Position numbers and translations under genes: made by a program
Assembly: GCA_963739795.1 (NCBI GenBank)
Contig: CAVUBL010000021.1
Coordinates: 434,001 to 498,000, forward strand
Origin: CAVUBL01 sp963739795
Lineage (GTDB): Bacteria > Acidobacteriota > Thermoanaerobaculia > Multivoradales > DATKCC01
Length of the DNA: 64,000 nt
Direction of reading: 5' to 3'
In this document: one piece after another, positions 25,683 through 34,372 of the stretch
Position numbering within the stretch: the first letter of the stretch is position 1
How the letters are laid out: every line of letters begins with the position of its first letter
Notes under the pieces: generated by a model
Seen by the model: the letters and a program-made list of their open reading frames with translations, nothing else
Told to the model about the DNA's origin: nothing
The model's database searches: none

Positions 25683-26252
25683 TCATGGCGCGATCGCCCG
25701 GCGCAGCCAGAGGCGCGCCGCCTTCCAGTCGCGGTCGACGGTCGACGTACCCACCTCGAGGACCTCGGCGGCCTCCAGGCGGGTCAGGCCGCCGAAGACC
25801 ATCAGCTCGACCACCCGCGCGGCCCGGGGTGCCAGCAGGGCGAGCTCGTCGAGGGCACGATGAAGGTCGAGGACGTCGACCGCTCCGCTCGGCGCCTCGC
25901 CGACGGCGCTGTCGAGGGTGACCCGATCGGCCGGGGCGAACCGCCGGTCCGCCTGGTAGCGGCGCGCATGGTCCACCAGCACCCGCCGCATGGTGCGGGA
26001 GGCCAGCGCGAAGAAGTGGTGCCGGTCGTTGGGGCGGACGGCCGAGCCGAGGAGCCGCAGCAGCGCCTCGTGGACCACCGCCGTCGGTTGCAGCGTGTGG
26101 CCTTCCCGCTCGCGAGCCAGGTGCGCCGCCGCCAGGGAGCGGAGCTCGTCGTAGAGCCTCGCCACCAGCTCCTCGAGCGCTCCCTCGTCCCCGCGGCGCC
26201 AGCCCGCGAAGAGCTGCGTCGTCGGTAGGGGCTCGGCGGCGCCGGTCGTCAT
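25683..26252 (-). CDS. ECF sigma factor, SAK type
   Basis: RNA polymerase sigma factor of the extracytoplasmic-function class. The 189-residue product has sigma region 2 (TQLFAGWRRGDEGALEELV to RRVLVDHARR) and region 4 (LALLAPRAARVVELMVFGGLTRLEAAEVL followed by the helix-turn-helix ending VDRDWKAARLWL). The HTLQPTAVVHEALLRL block is typical of the SAK clade, whose members sit beside serine/threonine kinases as here; control by phosphorylation rather than a membrane anti-sigma factor is inferred from that. I chose the ATG at 26252; an upstream GTG at 26294 adds 14 unnatural residues. No ribosome site is evident. Confidence 0.92.
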   Translation of the reverse strand: MTTGAAEPLPTTQLFAGWRRGDEGALEELVARLYDELRSLAAAHLAREREGHTLQPTAVVHEALLRLLGSAVRPNDRHHFFALASRTMRRVLVDHARRYQADRRFAPADRVTLDSAVGEAPSGAVDVLDLHRALDELALLAPRAARVVELMVFGGLTRLEAAEVLEVGTSTVDRDWKAARLWLRRAIAP

Positions 26253-26335
26253 CGCCGCCAGAATAACAGGGCCCCCGGCCACCGCGTCGTTCACCTCGGG
26301 GCCCGGCCGAGCGCGCCGCGGCGACGCTCACGACC

Positions 26336-26475
26336 CGAGATGGGAGCCACCTCGCCCCCTCGAGGGTGGAAAGGGGAGTCAGGGGACCGAGGGGATGCGG
26401 GGGTGGTCGGGGTGGGAGGCGGCGTCCCCTTCCCCCCTCCGAGGGAGGGAAGGGGAATGAGGGGATGTGGGGTGG
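26336..26475. repeat. Two adjacent copies of the GC-rich REP-like palindrome
   Basis: At 26422-26475 GTCCCCTTCCCCCCTCC pairs with GGAGGGAAGGGGA, and a diverged copy lies at 26336-26400 (CCTCGAGGGTGGAAAGGGG, GAGGGGATGCGGGGG). The inner copy starts right after the antiporter stop codon. They match the copy at 28959-29018, also directly past a stop codon on the minus strand. Confidence 0.6.
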
Positions 26476-27414
26476 TCAGTAGAACAGCCAGGTGAAGTAG
26501 GCGACGAAGCCGGCGAGGAGGATGGCGCCTTCCCAGCGGTCGAGGCGCCTGCCGGTGACCAGGAAGGGCCAGAGCAGGATGCTGAAGGCGAGCATCACCC
26601 ACATGTCGGTCCAGGCGCCGTCGAGGGAGACCGTCAGCGGGCGGACGACGCCGGCGACTCCGAGGATGGCCAGGATGTTGAAGATGTTCGAGCCCACGAT
26701 GTTGCCCAGGAGGATGTCCCCCTCCTTGCGGGCCGCGGCCACCAGGCTCGAGGCGAGCTCGGGCAGGCTGGTGCCCACGGCGACCAGGGTCAGGCCGATC
26801 ACCCGGTCGCTGACCCCGGCGGCGCGGGCGATGGAAATCGCACCCACCACCAGGAGCTTGGCGCCGAGGACCAGCAGGGCGATACCCACCACCACCCGGG
26901 CCACGCTCGCCCACACCGACCCCTCGACCTCGCCGAACTCCTCGGCGAACTCCGCCGCCACCCGTGCCGACTCCTCGTCCTTGCGCAGCATGAGCCAGAG
27001 GTAGCCCCCGAGCAGGACCAGCAGGACGACGCCCTCGAAGCGGTCGATGGAGCCGTCGGAGACGAACCAGACCATGAGGAGGCTGACCGCCACCAGGATC
27101 GGCATCTCTCGCCACAGGAAGCGGCCGCGGGCGGCCACCGGGTAGACCAGGGCGGCGAGCCCCAGGATCAGCCCGATGTTGCAGATGTTCGAGCCCACCA
27201 CGTTGCCGAAGGCCACTTCCGGCACGCCCTGAGAGGAGGCGGTCAGGGTGGCGGCGAGCTCGGGGGCCGAGGTGCCGAAGGCGACCACTGTGAGGCCCAC
27301 GACGAGGGGGGCCATGCCGAGCTTGCGGGCCAGTGCCGAGGAGCCGGTGACCAGAGCCTCGCCGCCGAGGTAGAGGAGCGCGATGCCGACGGCGGTGAGG
27401 AGGAGGTGGAGCAT
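26476..27414 (-). CDS. Calcium/sodium antiporter of the CaCA family
   Basis: Integral inner-membrane exchanger, predicted to export calcium in exchange for sodium or protons. The 312 residues form ten hydrophobic segments in two homologous halves. Each half holds the cation-binding alpha repeat: GTSAPELAATL with GNVVGSNICNIGLILG (about 48-80), and GTSLPELASSL with GNIVGSNIFNILAILG (about 212-245). A short acidic cytoplasmic loop (RKDEESARVAAEFAEEFGEVEG) separates the halves. Length and motifs match YrbG-type bacterial members. It is followed downstream by a REP-like palindrome; upstream lies hemG in the same direction 68 bp away. Confidence 0.95.
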   Translation of the reverse strand: MLHLLLTAVGIALLYLGGEALVTGSSALARKLGMAPLVVGLTVVAFGTSAPELAATLTASSQGVPEVAFGNVVGSNICNIGLILGLAALVYPVAARGRFLWREMPILVAVSLLMVWFVSDGSIDRFEGVVLLVLLGGYLWLMLRKDEESARVAAEFAEEFGEVEGSVWASVARVVVGIALLVLGAKLLVVGAISIARAAGVSDRVIGLTLVAVGTSLPELASSLVAAARKEGDILLGNIVGSNIFNILAILGVAGVVRPLTVSLDGAWTDMWVMLAFSILLWPFLVTGRRLDRWEGAILLAGFVAYFTWLFY

Positions 27415-27482
27415 GGGGGCGCCATTCTACCGGGGGTCGGCCGGCGGTCGACCGAGCCGCGCGGGCGGCCCCGCGTGGCCGT

Positions 27483-28835
27483 TCAGCCCTCGGCGAGGAT
27501 CCGCTCGGCGAGGCCGGTGGCGCGCTCGATGCAGTCGGGGACCGACACTCCGCCGAGAAAGCTCGAGCCCACGTAGAGGCCCGGCAGCGCCTCCTCGATC
27601 TCGCGCACGGCGTCGACGAAGCGCCCGTGCCCGACCTCGTACTGGGGGATCGCCCGCGGCCAGCGCCGCAGGTGGCGGAAGACCGGCTCGCCGCCGAGGC
27701 CGAGAGCGCGGTCGAGATCCTCCAGGAAACGGCGGTGGAGGGCGTCGTCGTCGAGCTCCACGGTCCGGGGGTCGCTCCGGCCGCCGGCGAAGGCGGCGAT
27801 CGCCACGTGGCCCTCGGGCGCCCGGCCGGGGAAGAGCGAGGAGGGAAACAGGCATCCCAGGAGCCGGAGGGACTCCTTGCGCGGCGCCAGGAAGCCGAAG
27901 CCGTCGAGGGGGTGGCGGACCTGCTCGCGGCGAAAGCCGTAGGAGGCCACCGCGACCGGCGCGTAGGGGACCTCGGCGAAGAGGCGGCTCGCCCCTCCGG
28001 TCGCGGCGGCGAGGAGCTCGGCCGCCGAGTCGGCCGGCGTCGTCACGACCACCCGGCGGGCGGCGACGGCGCCCGCGGCGGTCTCCACGGCGAAGCCGTC
28101 GCCGCGGCGCTCGAGGGCCCGGCACGGCGTGCCGGTTCGAACCGCCCCGCCGGCCTCGGCGAGAGCGTTTGCCAGGGCTCGGGGCAGGGTTTCCAGGCCC
28201 TCCCGGAAGGAGATCATCCCGCCGCCGGGCTGGGGCCCCTTGCGGCGGGCGATGGCCCCCCGGATCAGGCTGCCGTGCTCACGCTCGAGGGCCTCGATCC
28301 GCGGCACCGCCCAGCGCACCGACAGCCGGTCGGGGTCGCCGGCGTAGACCCCGGAGACGAACGGTCCCACGGCGTAGTCGAGGAAGGCCTGGCCCAGGCG
28401 GCGTCGTACGAACTGGGCGATGGTCTCCTCGCGACCATCGGTCGGGCGGCGGATCCAGGGTTCCCGGAGCAAGCGGAGCTTGGCGCCCGGGGAGAAGAGC
28501 GGCGTGGTCAAGAAGCTCAGCGGTCCCGACGGCAGCGGCACCAGCCGGTCGCCCTTCCACAGGTAGCGCCGCTTGCTGTCGGGGGAGGCCTCGAGCTTGG
28601 CGTCGGCGAGGCCCGCCTCGCGGATCAGGCGACCCACCGACGGCCGGCTCTCGAGGACCGTGTTGGGCCCCTGCTCGAAGAGCCACCCGCCGTCCCGGAG
28701 CGTCTCGATGGCGCCGCCCACCCGTCCCGAGGCCTCGAGGACCGCCACGTCGAGGCCGGCCCTCGACAGGTGGAACGCGGCCGTCAGGCCGGAGATCCCC
28801 GCTCCCACCACCACCACGTCGTGCTCTCGGTCCAT
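27483..28835 (-). CDS. hemG: Protoporphyrinogen oxidase (FAD-dependent, PPOX type)
   Basis: Oxidises protoporphyrinogen IX to protoporphyrin IX in heme synthesis, normally with oxygen. The 450-residue product opens with the dinucleotide-binding motif VVVGAGISGLTAAFHL and the continuation LEASGRVGGAIET, and ends with the FAD-binding GLYVGSSFLGGVSVPDCIERA, as in HemY/PPOX enzymes. The GPNTVLESRPSVGRLI and FREGLETLPRALA segments are family blocks. Start ATG at 28835 after GAGGAGGAAG. It lies in the heme/cytochrome island with hemN, feoB and several cytochromes. HemN is oxygen-independent while this type usually needs oxygen, so the cell may make heme under changing oxygen. Confidence 0.95.
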   Translation of the reverse strand: MDREHDVVVVGAGISGLTAAFHLSRAGLDVAVLEASGRVGGAIETLRDGGWLFEQGPNTVLESRPSVGRLIREAGLADAKLEASPDSKRRYLWKGDRLVPLPSGPLSFLTTPLFSPGAKLRLLREPWIRRPTDGREETIAQFVRRRLGQAFLDYAVGPFVSGVYAGDPDRLSVRWAVPRIEALEREHGSLIRGAIARRKGPQPGGGMISFREGLETLPRALANALAEAGGAVRTGTPCRALERRGDGFAVETAAGAVAARRVVVTTPADSAAELLAAATGGASRLFAEVPYAPVAVASYGFRREQVRHPLDGFGFLAPRKESLRLLGCLFPSSLFPGRAPEGHVAIAAFAGGRSDPRTVELDDDALHRRFLEDLDRALGLGGEPVFRHLRRWPRAIPQYEVGHGRFVDAVREIEEALPGLYVGSSFLGGVSVPDCIERATGLAERILAEG

Positions 28836-28958
28836 TCGCTTCCTCCTCGCGGGGCCGATGCTAGCAAGCGAACCGCGAGGACTCGAAGAGCCACGGACGG
28901 GAAAAGGAACGTGCCCGAAAGGGACGAGTGTCGCGAGGCGAAGAGAGGACCGGGTGGA

Positions 28959-29018
28959 GGCGTCCCCTTCCCCCCCTGGGGGAGGGAAGGGGATCGAGGG
29001 GTTGTGGGGGGGACCTGT
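28959..29018. repeat. GC-rich REP-like palindrome after the di-heme cytochrome gene
   Basis: CCCCTTCCCCCCTGG pairs with the inverse GGGGGAGGGAAGGGG, a nearly perfect stem, and is followed by GATCGAGGGGTTGTGGGGG up to the stop codon of the gene on the minus strand. Same arrangement as at 26422-26475, 59628-59683 and 60368-60406. Probably acts as a transcript 3' end. Confidence 0.6.
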
Positions 29019-30500
29019 CTACTGAATCGGCAGCAGGTCCTCGTTGGGATGCGACGGCGTGCGCTGGCTCTTCAGGAACGCCACCAGCGCGTTCTTGAGG
29101 TACTGCGGCAGCGCCATGAAGTTGTTCCGGGCCTGCTGGGCCTCGCCGCCGTGCATCGAGATGGCCTGGTAGAGGGTCGTCGCCCGGCCGTCGTGGAGGT
29201 ACGGCGCGGTGTCGGCGATGCCCCACAGGCGGGCGGTGATGAAGTCGCCCTGCGGGATCCCGCCCGCCCGCTCGAAGGTCTCCTCGAGACCGGGGCCCAT
29301 GTAGTGCCGCTTCAGGTCCGAGTAGAGCGGCACGATGACACCCGGGCCGAACGGATCGGCGTCGAAGCCCACCTGGACCAGGTTGACCGTGTAGTAGATG
29401 TTGGCGGTCGGGTCCTCCTTGATCTCCGGGTAGGAGAGTGGGACGACCCGGTGGGCCGTCTTCAGGAAGGGCCGGTGGCAATTCGTGCAGCCGATGGTCG
29501 AGAAGACCCCCGCACCCACCACCGCCGCCGGGTCCTTCACGACCAACCGCGGCTTCGGGTTGTTGACGTCGAAGATGTGGAGCACGCTCATCTCGGCGAT
29601 GCTGACCTCGCGGTTGACGCCGTCGTGATCCGCGTCGTCGAGGCCGAAGAGCTCTTCGGGCTGGATGCCGAAGTGGAACTGCATCGCGCCGCGGTCGAAG
29701 TCGCGCATGGAGAACGCGTCACCCTTGCGCCCGAAGGGCTTGACCACCAGGTCGGAGTCCACGCCCTGGTTGTCGATCTGGACGTTGCCACCGCCCAGGC
29801 TGGTGAGGCTGCCGAAGCTCACGCCGTGGGTGTCGAGGGAGATCACCGTGCCCGCCGACGCCGCCTGGGCCTGGGCCAAGAGCTGCTGCAGGTCGTAGGT
29901 CATCTCCTTGGCCAGCAGCTCGGTGCCGCCGCCCCCGAAGAGGAAGGGTGGATTGGCGAAGCGGCCGTTGTAGTCGGCCACGCCGTCCCAGTTCATCACC
30001 AGGTCCGGAACGTGGAGCGGTTGATAGACCACCCGGTTGTCGAACGTGTCGGCCACGTCGATCAGGCTAGGCATGATGATGGCGTTCTGCACCACGCCCC
30101 CGACTCCCGCGAGCCCGGTGGTGGGCGGCAGGGTCCGATTGCTGACGATCGTGTGGCACTCGTTGCAGCTCTGGGCGTCGAGGCCGTTGACCCTGAGGAA
30201 CTGGCCGTTGCCCTGCAGGGTGGGGCGATGGCCGAGCATGACCGGGTCGGGCTCGTCCGCGCGCCACGGACCGTCGCCCAGGCCGTCGTAGGAGTTGAAC
30301 GGTGTGCTGAAGACGAGGAGCCCGAGCTTGCGGGCATCCTGGTTGCTCAGCGCGCCGCTCTGGAGTGCCTGGGCCAGGGTCGCCTGGTCGAGGCCGGCGG
30401 TGGCGGATTGAGCCGGCCCTTCCGGGTCGGCGGCGAGTAGGGGCAACGCTCCGAGGAGCAGCACAATGGCGGCCGCTCCGATCCAGGGATTCCTCCTCAT
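29019..30500 (-). CDS. Periplasmic di-heme oxidoreductase (DHOR / putative peroxidase), copy 1
   Basis: Exported c-type cytochrome of the di-heme oxidoreductase family (DUF1111-like), distantly related to bacterial di-heme peroxidases and MauG. The 493 residues show a signal peptide (1-24), two heme motifs CNECH (112-116) and CTNCH (338-342), and the C-terminal block ARLWGIADTAPYLHDGRATTL followed by MHGGEAQQARNNF that marks the family. The substrate is unknown. It is strikingly similar along its whole length to the product at 32556-34070, so one arose by duplication; an ankyrin-repeat gene separates them. Start ATG at 30500 after GAGGAGGAAG. Inverted half-sites at 30677 and 30711 may be its control element. 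Confidence 0.9.
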   Translation of the reverse strand: MRRNPWIGAAAIVLLLGALPLLAADPEGPAQSATAGLDQATLAQALQSGALSNQDARKLGLLVFSTPFNSYDGLGDGPWRADEPDPVMLGHRPTLQGNGQFLRVNGLDAQSCNECHTIVSNRTLPPTTGLAGVGGVVQNAIIMPSLIDVADTFDNRVVYQPLHVPDLVMNWDGVADYNGRFANPPFLFGGGGTELLAKEMTYDLQQLLAQAQAASAGTVISLDTHGVSFGSLTSLGGGNVQIDNQGVDSDLVVKPFGRKGDAFSMRDFDRGAMQFHFGIQPEELFGLDDADHDGVNREVSIAEMSVLHIFDVNNPKPRLVVKDPAAVVGAGVFSTIGCTNCHRPFLKTAHRVVPLSYPEIKEDPTANIYYTVNLVQVGFDADPFGPGVIVPLYSDLKRHYMGPGLEETFERAGGIPQGDFITARLWGIADTAPYLHDGRATTLYQAISMHGGEAQQARNNFMALPQYLKNALVAFLKSQRTPSHPNEDLLPIQ

Positions 30501-30676
30501 GCCTTCCTCCTCTCGCGAGAGCTTTCCCCCCGGCGCGAGCGACCTCCCGTGCGCTAGAGCTCGGCGCGGGAGCGACCCGCCATCCCGGGGAAAAGGTCCC
30601 TTGTCGATCAGCTCGTCCGTCGGCTCACCACCACAGACTTGAGGGAGAGCCTATGTAGGTGAAGGCCGAGCCGTCC

Positions 30677-30716
30677 GTCAAGCGCACGACGGAGAAGGGG
30701 AAAGGCGATGGTTGAC
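30677..30716. promoter_or_regulatory. Weak candidate operator before di-heme gene copy 1
   Basis: GTCAAGCG at 30677 and GTTGAC ending at 30716 form outward inverted half-sites spanning 40 bp, 177-216 bp before the start codon. The same halves span 35 bp before the other two cytochrome genes. The longer spacing makes this one doubtful. Confidence 0.3.
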
Positions 30717-30739
30717 GAAGTCGCGAGGGGCTCGAAATG

Positions 30740-32386
30740 CTACTTCGCGGGTGGGGAGGGGCCAGCGCCCTGGAGCGCCTTCACCACGTCGGCGTGCTCG
30801 TTCTCCCGGGCGAAGTCGAGGGCTGTCCTGCCCTCGTCGTCGGTCTTCGTCGGGTCGGCTCCGTGGTCGAGGAGAAGGCGCACGACGGTGGCGAAGCCGT
30901 TGCGGGCGGCGAGCATCAGGGGTGTGATCAGGCCCACGTCCGACACGTCGCACGCCCGGTTGGGGTCGGCCCCGTGCTCGAGCAACGAGAGGGTGATGCC
31001 CTCGTGCCCGCGGCCGGCGGCGAGCATCAAGGGCGTGACCTCTCCGAAGTCCTTGATCTTGGTCTGGACCTCCACCTTGGCGCCCGCCTTCAGGAGGCGG
31101 TCCACCGTTGACGGGCGGCGCATGAACACCGCGTAGAGCAGGGCGGTGTTGCCGTCCTTGTTGGTGGCGTCGACCTGGGCTCCGTGATCGAGGAGCAGGC
31201 TCACGACGTCGGTGTGGCCGCGGAAGGCCGCCGCCATCAGTGCGGTGACTTTGGCCTGGTTCCTGCGGTCGATCACGGCGCCGTGGTCCAGGAGGAAGGC
31301 GACCATCGTGGAGTGGCCCTCCATCGCGGCGTAGGTGAGGGCGGCGCTGGCGCTCTCGGCGGTTCCGGTCTCATCGATGGGGACGCCGTGATCGAGGAGC
31401 AGCCGGGCGACCTCGAGACGGCCCTCTCGGGCCGCGAGCAGGAGCGCAGTGAAGCCTTTCTTGTCGTGGGCCTCGACATCGGCGCCGTGGGCGAGCAAGA
31501 CCTCGGCGACCTCGCGCTGCCCGGTCCGGGCCGCCTCCAGAAGCGGCGTCTCTTCGGGGAACTCGCCTTCCCTCGACACCCGCGGGTCGGGCGGCGCTCC
31601 GTGATCGAGGAGGAAGCGGACGCCGGCCGCGTCTCCCTGGCTGGCCAGCCGGTACAGGAGGGGCTCGCCGCCGCCCATCGCCGGGTCGATCTGAGCGCCG
31701 GCGGCGAGGAGGGCTTCCGCCGTGTCGGCGTGATGCTGGAGGATGGCCCGGGCGAAGGGGGTGGCGTGGTCGTCTGAGACGTGGTGCACGTCGGCGCCGT
31801 GGTCGAGAAGCAGCTTCACCAAGTCGGTGTAGCCGAGGAGCGCAGCGTTCGAGAGCGGGGTCTGGTCCGACCGGTTGGTGGCGTCGACCCGGGCGCCGGC
31901 CGCGAGGAGAAGCTGACTCGCCTCGGTCCGGCCGCCGGTGGGGAAGTAGAACAGGGCCGTGCCTCCCGCCTCGTCGGTGACCTCGATCCCGGCTCCGGCG
32001 GCGAGGAGCGCCTTGACCAGATCCCGGTGGTCCCCGAGGACGGCGTACATGAGGGCCGTCCGACCGAGCTCGCCTCGCGCGTCGAGGGAGACGTCGGGCG
32101 CCGCGACGAGCTTGCGGGCCTGCTCGAGGTCGCCCGAGCGCACCGCCGCGATGAGCTTCGTGTCGGCGGGCGGCTTGGGCTCGGCGGGCGCAAAGGAGAG
32201 CGTCAGGTCCCGAGGTGCAGTGGAAGGTGCGGGGGAAGGTTCGGCGGGAGGTGGGCTCGAAGGCGGCGCCGCCGGGGTCGGCTCGTCGCTCGTGGCCGGG
32301 GGCTGGGCGCTCGCGGGTGCCCAGCCCGGCAGGTTCAGCAGGAGGAGACAGAAGACCCAGGGAAGCCGTGCGCGCCAGGTGGACAT
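30740..32386 (-). CDS. Exported ankyrin-repeat protein
   Basis: Protein-protein interaction scaffold, predicted periplasmic. The 548 residues begin with a signal peptide (1-27, ending ASAQ), a Pro/Ser/Ala-rich linker (28-75), then about thirteen ankyrin repeats to the end; clear units include GRTALMYAVLGDHRDLVKALLAAGA, ETPLLEAARTGQREVAEVLLAHGADVEA and VTALMAAAFRGHTDVVSLLLDHGA. It sits between two paralogous di-heme cytochrome genes. In Pseudomonas aeruginosa the periplasmic ankyrin protein AnkB supports a catalase encoded beside it, which gives a precedent for an ankyrin partner of a peroxidase; applying it here is inference. Start ATG at 32386 with GAGGT upstream. Confidence 0.9.
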   Translation of the reverse strand: MSTWRARLPWVFCLLLLNLPGWAPASAQPPATSDEPTPAAPPSSPPPAEPSPAPSTAPRDLTLSFAPAEPKPPADTKLIAAVRSGDLEQARKLVAAPDVSLDARGELGRTALMYAVLGDHRDLVKALLAAGAGIEVTDEAGGTALFYFPTGGRTEASQLLLAAGARVDATNRSDQTPLSNAALLGYTDLVKLLLDHGADVHHVSDDHATPFARAILQHHADTAEALLAAGAQIDPAMGGGEPLLYRLASQGDAAGVRFLLDHGAPPDPRVSREGEFPEETPLLEAARTGQREVAEVLLAHGADVEAHDKKGFTALLLAAREGRLEVARLLLDHGVPIDETGTAESASAALTYAAMEGHSTMVAFLLDHGAVIDRRNQAKVTALMAAAFRGHTDVVSLLLDHGAQVDATNKDGNTALLYAVFMRRPSTVDRLLKAGAKVEVQTKIKDFGEVTPLMLAAGRGHEGITLSLLEHGADPNRACDVSDVGLITPLMLAARNGFATVVRLLLDHGADPTKTDDEGRTALDFARENEHADVVKALQGAGPSPPAK

Positions 32387-32555
32387 CAGGACCTCATGGT
32401 TGTCGGGGAGGGGGGAGCTCGTTCAGCTCATCATAACCAGGTGTCGGAGAGAAAAAAAGGGCGCGGGAGCGTCTCCGCCCCCACGCCTCGCAGCCCCATG
32501 AATGGCGCCGACTCCGGCCTTGCGGCCGGGCCGACGCCGGGTCGTGTGGACGGGC

Positions 32556-34070
32556 CTACTGGATCGGCAGCAGGTCCTGGTCCGGGTTCTGAGGTACGCG
32601 CAGGCTCTTCAAGAACGAGATCAGCGCGTGTTGGTCGCTGTTGGACAGGTTGGCGAAGTTGTCCCGGGTCTGCTGGGCCTCTCCGCCGTGCATCATGATC
32701 GCCTGGTACAGCGTGGTCGCCCGCCCGTCGTGCAGGTAGGGCGCCGTGTCGGCGATGCCCCAGAGACGTGCGGTGGTGAAGTACGAGTTGAGGGCCTTGC
32801 CGCGCTCGAAGGTCTCGGCGAGGCCGGGGCCCATGTCGTGGCGCTTCAGGTCGGCGAAGAACGGCACGATGACGCCCGGGCCGTTGGGGTCGGCCTGGAA
32901 GCCGACATCGGTCAGGTCGACCGAGTAGTAGACGTTGGCGGTCGGATCGGTCTTGACCTCCGGGAACGCCAGGGGCAGCTGGCGCGAGCGGGTCGCCAGG
33001 GCCGGCCGGTGGCAGTCGGAGCAGCCAACCTGCTGGAACACCTGGAACCCTTGGTCGGCCGAGCTGTCGAAGGGCACGTAGCGCGGGACGGGGTTGTTCA
33101 CGTCGAAGATGTGGAGCACGCTCATCTCGGCGTCCGTGACCTCGTCGGCCACACCGTCATGGTCCGCGTCGACGCCCTGGCCGACCACCTCGTCGGGCTG
33201 GATGCCGAAGTGGAACTGCATGGCGCCCCGGTCGAAGTCGCGCATGGTGAAGGCGTCACCCTTGCGGCCGAACGGCTTGACCACGAGGTCGTCGTCCACG
33301 CCCTGGTTGTCGATCTGGACGTTGCCGCCGCCCAGGCTGGTGATGGTCCCGAAGTTCACGCCGTGCGTGTCGAGGGAGACCACCGTGCCGGCCGGAGAGG
33401 CCTTGGCCACCTGGAGGTCGTGCTGGAGGTCCTCGGTCATCTCCTTGCCCAGGAGCTCGGTGCCACCACCGCCATACAGGAACGGCGGGTTCGCGAAGCG
33501 GCCGTTGTAGTCGGCCACGCCGTCGAACACCATGGACAGCTCCGGGTCATGTCCGGAGACGAACTGCACGCGGTCGTCGAAGGAGTCGGCCACGTCGATG
33601 ACGCTGGGCATGATGATGGCGTTCTGGACCGCGCCGCCCACGCCGGCGATGCCGGTGGTGGGAGGAAGCGTGCGGCTGCTGACCACCGAGTGACACTCGT
33701 TGCAGCTCTGCGAGTCGAGACCGTTGACCCGCAGGAACTGCCCGTTACCCTGAAGGGTGGGCCGCTGGCCGAGAGCCACGGGATCGGTCTCGTCGGCCCG
33801 CCACGGGCCGTCGCCGAGACCGTCGAGATGGTTGAACGGCGTGCTGAAGACCAGCAGGCCGAGCTGCCGGGCCTGGCGAACGCTCAGAGCACCGGTGTCG
33901 AGGGCACGGACAAGCTTCTTCTGGGTCAGACCGGCAGTCGCCGAATGGGCGGGCTGTTCCAGGTCGTACTTGCCGTTGTTGCCGTTGTTGCCGTCGTGAC
34001 GGGCCATCGCCGCGCTCGGCACGAGGACTGCGGCGATCGCCGCCGCTGAGATCAGTCCCTTTCGGATCAT
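32556..34070 (-). CDS. Periplasmic di-heme oxidoreductase (DHOR / putative peroxidase), copy 2
   Basis: Paralogue of the product at 29019-30500, same domain layout in 504 residues: signal peptide (1-23, ending AMARHD), a short Asn/Gly stretch, then the family body with heme motifs CNECH (in QSCNECHSVV) and CSDCH (in VGCSDCHRPA), and the ARLWGIADTAPYLHDGR block near the C-terminus followed by MHGGEAQQTRDNF. Both copies end DLLPIQ. The redox substrate is not known. Start ATG at 34070, AAAGGAGA upstream. The 302 bp to the Crp/Fnr gene hold an inverted-repeat operator at 34269-34303 and are otherwise AT-richer and empty, as expected of a promoter. Probably controlled by that regulator. Confidence 0.9.
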   Translation of the reverse strand: MIRKGLISAAAIAAVLVPSAAMARHDGNNGNNGKYDLEQPAHSATAGLTQKKLVRALDTGALSVRQARQLGLLVFSTPFNHLDGLGDGPWRADETDPVALGQRPTLQGNGQFLRVNGLDSQSCNECHSVVSSRTLPPTTGIAGVGGAVQNAIIMPSVIDVADSFDDRVQFVSGHDPELSMVFDGVADYNGRFANPPFLYGGGGTELLGKEMTEDLQHDLQVAKASPAGTVVSLDTHGVNFGTITSLGGGNVQIDNQGVDDDLVVKPFGRKGDAFTMRDFDRGAMQFHFGIQPDEVVGQGVDADHDGVADEVTDAEMSVLHIFDVNNPVPRYVPFDSSADQGFQVFQQVGCSDCHRPALATRSRQLPLAFPEVKTDPTANVYYSVDLTDVGFQADPNGPGVIVPFFADLKRHDMGPGLAETFERGKALNSYFTTARLWGIADTAPYLHDGRATTLYQAIMMHGGEAQQTRDNFANLSNSDQHALISFLKSLRVPQNPDQDLLPIQ

Positions 34071-34268
34071 GGCAGACCAAGTCTCCTTTCAATTGAGTGG
34101 ACAGGTACTTCGCCTTCCGCCTCACGGCGGACCGACCGTCTGCAGAGTCGGCCGGACCGCCGCCGGGCCGCACGCGAGCGTACGACCCCTCCAACGGGAG
34201 GAGGTTTACGTCACGCACCAATTGCGGCTTGATGAGTGGATCATATTCCCATCGAACCGCTTCGGAAT

Positions 34269-34303
34269 GTCAACTGGTTGACGCGATGATCCAACTGCTT
34301 GAC
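34269..34303. promoter_or_regulatory. Candidate operator with two 21-bp-spaced sites before di-heme gene copy 2
   Basis: GTCAACTGGTTGAC (34269-34282) is a perfect inverted repeat with a 2-bp centre. A second copy, TCCAACTGCTTGAC (34290-34303), begins exactly 21 bp later, two helical turns, so both face the same side of the DNA. The whole element spans 35 bp, GTCAA to TTGAC, and lies 199-233 bp before the start codon. Confidence 0.55.
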
Positions 34304-34372
34304 GCGCCTTTCCGCGGAAATTCTCATGTTGCTATTCTAGGTTTTTCGTTCTTTTGTTTTGGCTGCGTTATA

